A stretch of 34,433 bases of DNA from an uncultured Clostridia bacterium. Lineage in GTDB: Bacteria; Bacillota; Clostridia; TANB77; CAG-508. Each line of letters starts with the position of its first letter. The stretch's first letter is position 1. Below, piece after piece: positions 32,034-34,433 of the stretch. Both the position numbers and the translations under genes were made by a program. The stretch covers positions 1-34,433 of the forward strand of contig CALWZW010000016.1 in assembly GCA_944386135.1 (NCBI GenBank). Reading direction: 5' to 3'. A model generated the notes under the pieces. That model was not told where the DNA came from, searched no databases, and saw only the letters and a list, made by a program, of their open reading frames with translations.

Positions 32034-34433
32034 TTATTTTGCCTCTATACTGTATGGATCTGAAGCTGTTCCAGAACCTGTTGCTCCAACACTCGCCTTA
32101 GATAAGTCGATTTCGACAACCGGGCGAAGTGCATAGCTATAAGTCCATCTCCAAGTGTCTTCATCAGTATCGGAAATCATCAAGCAGCTACTTGCAATTG
32201 TTCCCTTGTTGATGCAGAAAAGACTAAAGTATGCCTGTCTATAACTAGAATTATTATTCACACTAACACAACGCGAAGCTATCCAATAGACATTATCAAG
32301 ATCCGTTGTTGTTCCTTCTTTGTATCTAAATAGCTCTAAATATACAGGATCTAAATAAGCCGTACTCATACTATACGTGTAAGTTGTCCACTTTACTTTT
32401 CCTGACGTAGCAGACAACCAATATGAGCTATAGTACTTGTCTTGTTCACTTACATCATATAACGTACCATATACTCCACGAGTTACTGCCACTGTTTTTT
32501 CATCCATACATATCTCAGGATATGAATCGTAATTAGGGTGAGTTTCAAACTCAGCTCCATACTTCATATCGTATTCTTTATAATTTGTCTTGTCATAACT
32601 AGATACAACCTCTATATCATCTATATTTAAACTTCTCCCTTCTGCTCCAAGTGCAGTATTACTATATAAAGCTTTACATGTTTCATTTAATAATAATACT
32701 CCATTGCTGTATCCTCCCGGACCTCCTAAAGAAAAATTTTCATGTGCTGTTGTATTTGCTATTAATGTAAGTTTATTATCATCTACAAATAATATTCTCC
32801 ATTTTAAGGTGTCTATTGTTGAAAAATTTTGATTACCGCCACCGTTATATTGCCCTTGTGATGTAAAGCTTCCTCCTACTGGTATATAGTCTACATATTT
32901 TCCTATTTCTTCCTTTAGGTCTTCTACTGGAATTCCTGCATCTGCTGTATTTTGCGTTATTACTTCCGATGTTTTACCATTTCCTGCTACGTCTGTTACA
33001 ATTACTCTTAAGTAATATCTTGTATTTGGTGTCAAACCACCATATGTATATGTTGTATCTGTATTTGAAGTTGAAATTGTACTTGCTGTGCTAAAACCTG
33101 ATATAGCACTTGTTGAACTATATTGGAACTCATAACTTGCAATTCCTGATGTACTATCTGTTCCACTTGCATTTACTGCTATTGCAGTCTTGTCATATCC
33201 TGTTGCTGTTAATGATGCTAGCTCTGGTGCTGTTGTATCTTTTATTACTGTTTGTGTACTTGCTGTTGATAGATTGCCTTCACTGTCTTCTACCCATGCT
33301 GTTACTGTACTTGAGCCGTCTTGTGTTATTGTAAATGTTGCTGTTCTTCCTTCTACATCAGTTTCTGATATTGCATTCGTTCCTTCTACTTTATATCTTA
33401 TATTTGTTGCCTTTGTAATTTCTTCACTTGCACTATCTTCTATTGTTACTATTACATTCCCTGTATAGTATCCATTTGTTTGACTAGCTCCTGACAAACT
33501 TATCGTCGGTGATAATAGTTGTTTTTCAGGTTCTTGTGTTCCTCCACCTCCTGTATTTACATCTTGTGCAATTATCGTCATTGTTGCACTTTCTGTTTTG
33601 TTTCCTGCTTTATCACAGGCAACTACATATACTGTATATGTTGCATTTTCTGTTAGCTCTGATTTAGTATATGACATTCCTGTATTAGCCTCATCTGTTA
33701 TGTCTATCGTTTGTTCTAAATTTCCATTTACATATATTTCATAATAGTCCATTCCTGATACACTATTTGTGTATACTGTATTATCTGTTGTTCCTGCATT
33801 TATTGTAAATTCTGTTTTTGTTTGATTTGATATACTTATTGTGAAATCTCTTGGGTTTGTACTATCTTTTTGTACCGTTATATTTGATATTCCTGACTTG
33901 TTTCCTGCTCTATCTATTGCTTGGAATGCTATTGTCTTTATTCCTTCACTTTTTACTGTTAATGTCTTACTTGCTCCACTTACATATGTCTTTTCTTCGT
34001 CCGGTACTTCTGCTACATCTCCTACTACTTCCCAATAATAGTATCCTGCAATACCTGAGTTTGCGTCTTCTGCATTTGGTATTGATACTACTACATCTGT
34101 ATTATACCATCCACTTGCTGGTACTTCTGGACTTACTGCTACTGCTCCAACTTGTGGTACTACATTATCGTATTTTACCTCTATCCTTACTATATCTGAT
34201 TCATTTCCTCTTCCATCTACTGCATATGCATATATTACTGTTCTTCCAGATGTATTTATTGTAACTAGCGTGCTCTTTCCTTCTACATATGTATAGTCTG
34301 TGTCTGTATTCTTTTTATAGTATATTCCGCTTACATTTCCTTCTTCTGTACTTATCGTTACTTCTACTGGTACATTATCTTTTCCATACCAGTCATTTTC
34401 GCTCTCTCCATTTGATGTTACTGCTATACTTGG
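32034..34433 (-). CDS. Large surface protein with Ig-like/fibronectin-type repeats (5' end outside window)
   Basis: The frame is open from the window edge to 32034, at least 799 residues; its start lies to the right. At least four Ig-like beta domains are visible, with recurring TVIYAYAVDGRGNESD, TIAFQAIDRAGNKSG, TVYVVACDKAGNKTES, VIVTDVAGNGKTSE, each closing a domain with D-x-AGN. After about residue 515 counted from the edge, a different C-terminal domain appears: VDYIPVGGSFTSQGQYNGGG, LKWRILFVDDNKLTLIAN, YWLSATSGKVKW and ALRPVVEIDLSK. That pattern (WRI... to ALRPV) matches the DUF6273-type domain in Clostridial surface proteins. No anchor motif is visible at the C-terminus. It is glycine-rich but has no in-frame CGG; several AAC GGT and GAC GGC pairs occur in the safe phase. 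Confidence 0.75.
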   Translation of the reverse strand, partial: PSIAVTSNGESENDWYGKDNVPVEVTISTEEGNVSGIYYKKNTDTDYTYVEGKSTLVTINTSGRTVIYAYAVDGRGNESDIVRIEVKYDNVVPQVGAVAVSPEVPASGWYNTDVVVSIPNAEDANSGIAGYYYWEVVGDVAEVPDEEKTYVSGASKTLTVKSEGIKTIAFQAIDRAGNKSGISNITVQKDSTNPRDFTISISNQTKTEFTINAGTTDNTVYTNSVSGMDYYEIYVNGNLEQTIDITDEANTGMSYTKSELTENATYTVYVVACDKAGNKTESATMTIIAQDVNTGGGGTQEPEKQLLSPTISLSGASQTNGYYTGNVIVTIEDSASEEITKATNIRYKVEGTNAISETDVEGRTATFTITQDGSSTVTAWVEDSEGNLSTASTQTVIKDTTAPELASLTATGYDKTAIAVNASGTDSTSGIASYEFQYSSTSAISGFSTASTISTSNTDTTYTYGGLTPNTRYYLRVIVTDVAGNGKTSEVITQNTADAGIPVEDLKEEIGKYVDYIPVGGSFTSQGQYNGGGNQNFSTIDTLKWRILFVDDNKLTLIANTTAHENFSLGGPGGYSNGVLLLNETCKALYSNTALGAEGRSLNIDDIEVVSSYDKTNYKEYDMKYGAEFETHPNYDSYPEICMDEKTVAVTRGVYGTLYDVSEQDKYYSSYWLSATSGKVKWTTYTYSMSTAYLDPVYLELFRYKEGTTTDLDNVYWIASRCVSVNNNSSYRQAYFSLFCINKGTIASSCLMISDTDEDTWRWTYSYALRPVVEIDLSKASVGATGSGTASDPYSIEAK

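Noticed and set aside
265..34433. Many long Leu/Phe/Ser-rich ORFs opposite the real genes
   Set aside because: They are complementary-strand shadows of AT-rich coding sequence and lack ribosome sites and family motifs.
1..34433. CRISPR arrays or a restriction/defence island
   Set aside because: No regular spaced repeats and no nuclease or methylase genes were seen apart from MazF and YraN.

Overview
The window is a strongly AT-rich, mostly minus-strand chromosomal segment. It looks like an anaerobic, Gram-positive, spore-forming-lineage Firmicute (Clostridia-like): SpoIIID-like and BofA-like sporulation genes, pyruvate formate-lyase with its activase, an energy-coupling-factor folate transporter, MinD/MinE/RodA, a MazF/EndoA toxin and the unusual MurD2-MurL cell-wall pair. 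No single gene fixes the species.

The main result concerns decoding. Fourteen genes look broken if read with the standard code. Every break falls at an in-frame CGG codon, and every one is repaired by advancing the frame one base, so that CGGN contributes one glycine (C skipped, GGN read). I traced 30 such sites by eye: murL 2, pth 1, pflA 1, dgt-like HD hydrolase 1, two HD-GYP genes 1+2, dusB 4, rodA 4, minE 1, minD 1, ecfA 3, yraN 1, dprA 2, yifB 6. In each repaired protein the glycine sits where the family has a conserved or usual glycine, and the shifted frame runs to a family-like C-terminus. I found no CGG read as arginine in any native gene. The triplet CGG is common in the other two phases (AAC GGA, GCG GCA and so on). 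AGA, CGT, CGA and CGC are used for arginine. The only gene with CGG inside an uninterrupted frame is a foreign-looking WG-repeat gene next to a tRNA. The simplest reading is that CGG has no working arginine tRNA here and is used, genome-wide, as a +1 frameshift or quadruplet glycine signal.

Layout. 1-3009 (minus): 5' part of a SpoIIID-like regulator, then murD2 and murL. 3010-4700: repeat-rich gap, a HAD phosphatase and a small membrane protein on plus, then an inverted-repeat element and a shared terminator. 4714-9063 (minus): two-OB-fold SSB, an unknown protein, a polysaccharide deacetylase, bofA, RNase G-like, pth. 9141-12544 (plus): promoter, pflB, a palindromic insert, pflA. 12565-17075: a second palindromic element, then minus-strand glmU, a small membrane protein, the HD triphosphohydrolase, scpB and two small membrane proteins. 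17251-18020: tRNA-Gln(CUG), a duplicated tRNA 3' end, and the foreign WG-repeat gene. 18265-20175 (plus): tandem HD-GYP paralogues. 20194-24784 (minus): minD-minE-rodA-dusB, a LolA/YdcC-like lipoprotein, mazF. 24971-28733 (minus): THF riboswitch, folT, folC, ecfA, ecfT, then a pilin-like small protein. 28953-31901 (minus): promoter, yifB (comM), dprA, yraN. 32034-34433 (minus): 3' part of a large Ig-like repeat surface protein.

The frameshift genes cluster in the DNA-processing operon (yifB-dprA-yraN, 9 sites) and the division operon (minD-minE-rodA-dusB, 10 sites). Long genes expected to be highly expressed, such as pflB, have none. All calls rest on reading the sequence by eye, without database searches.
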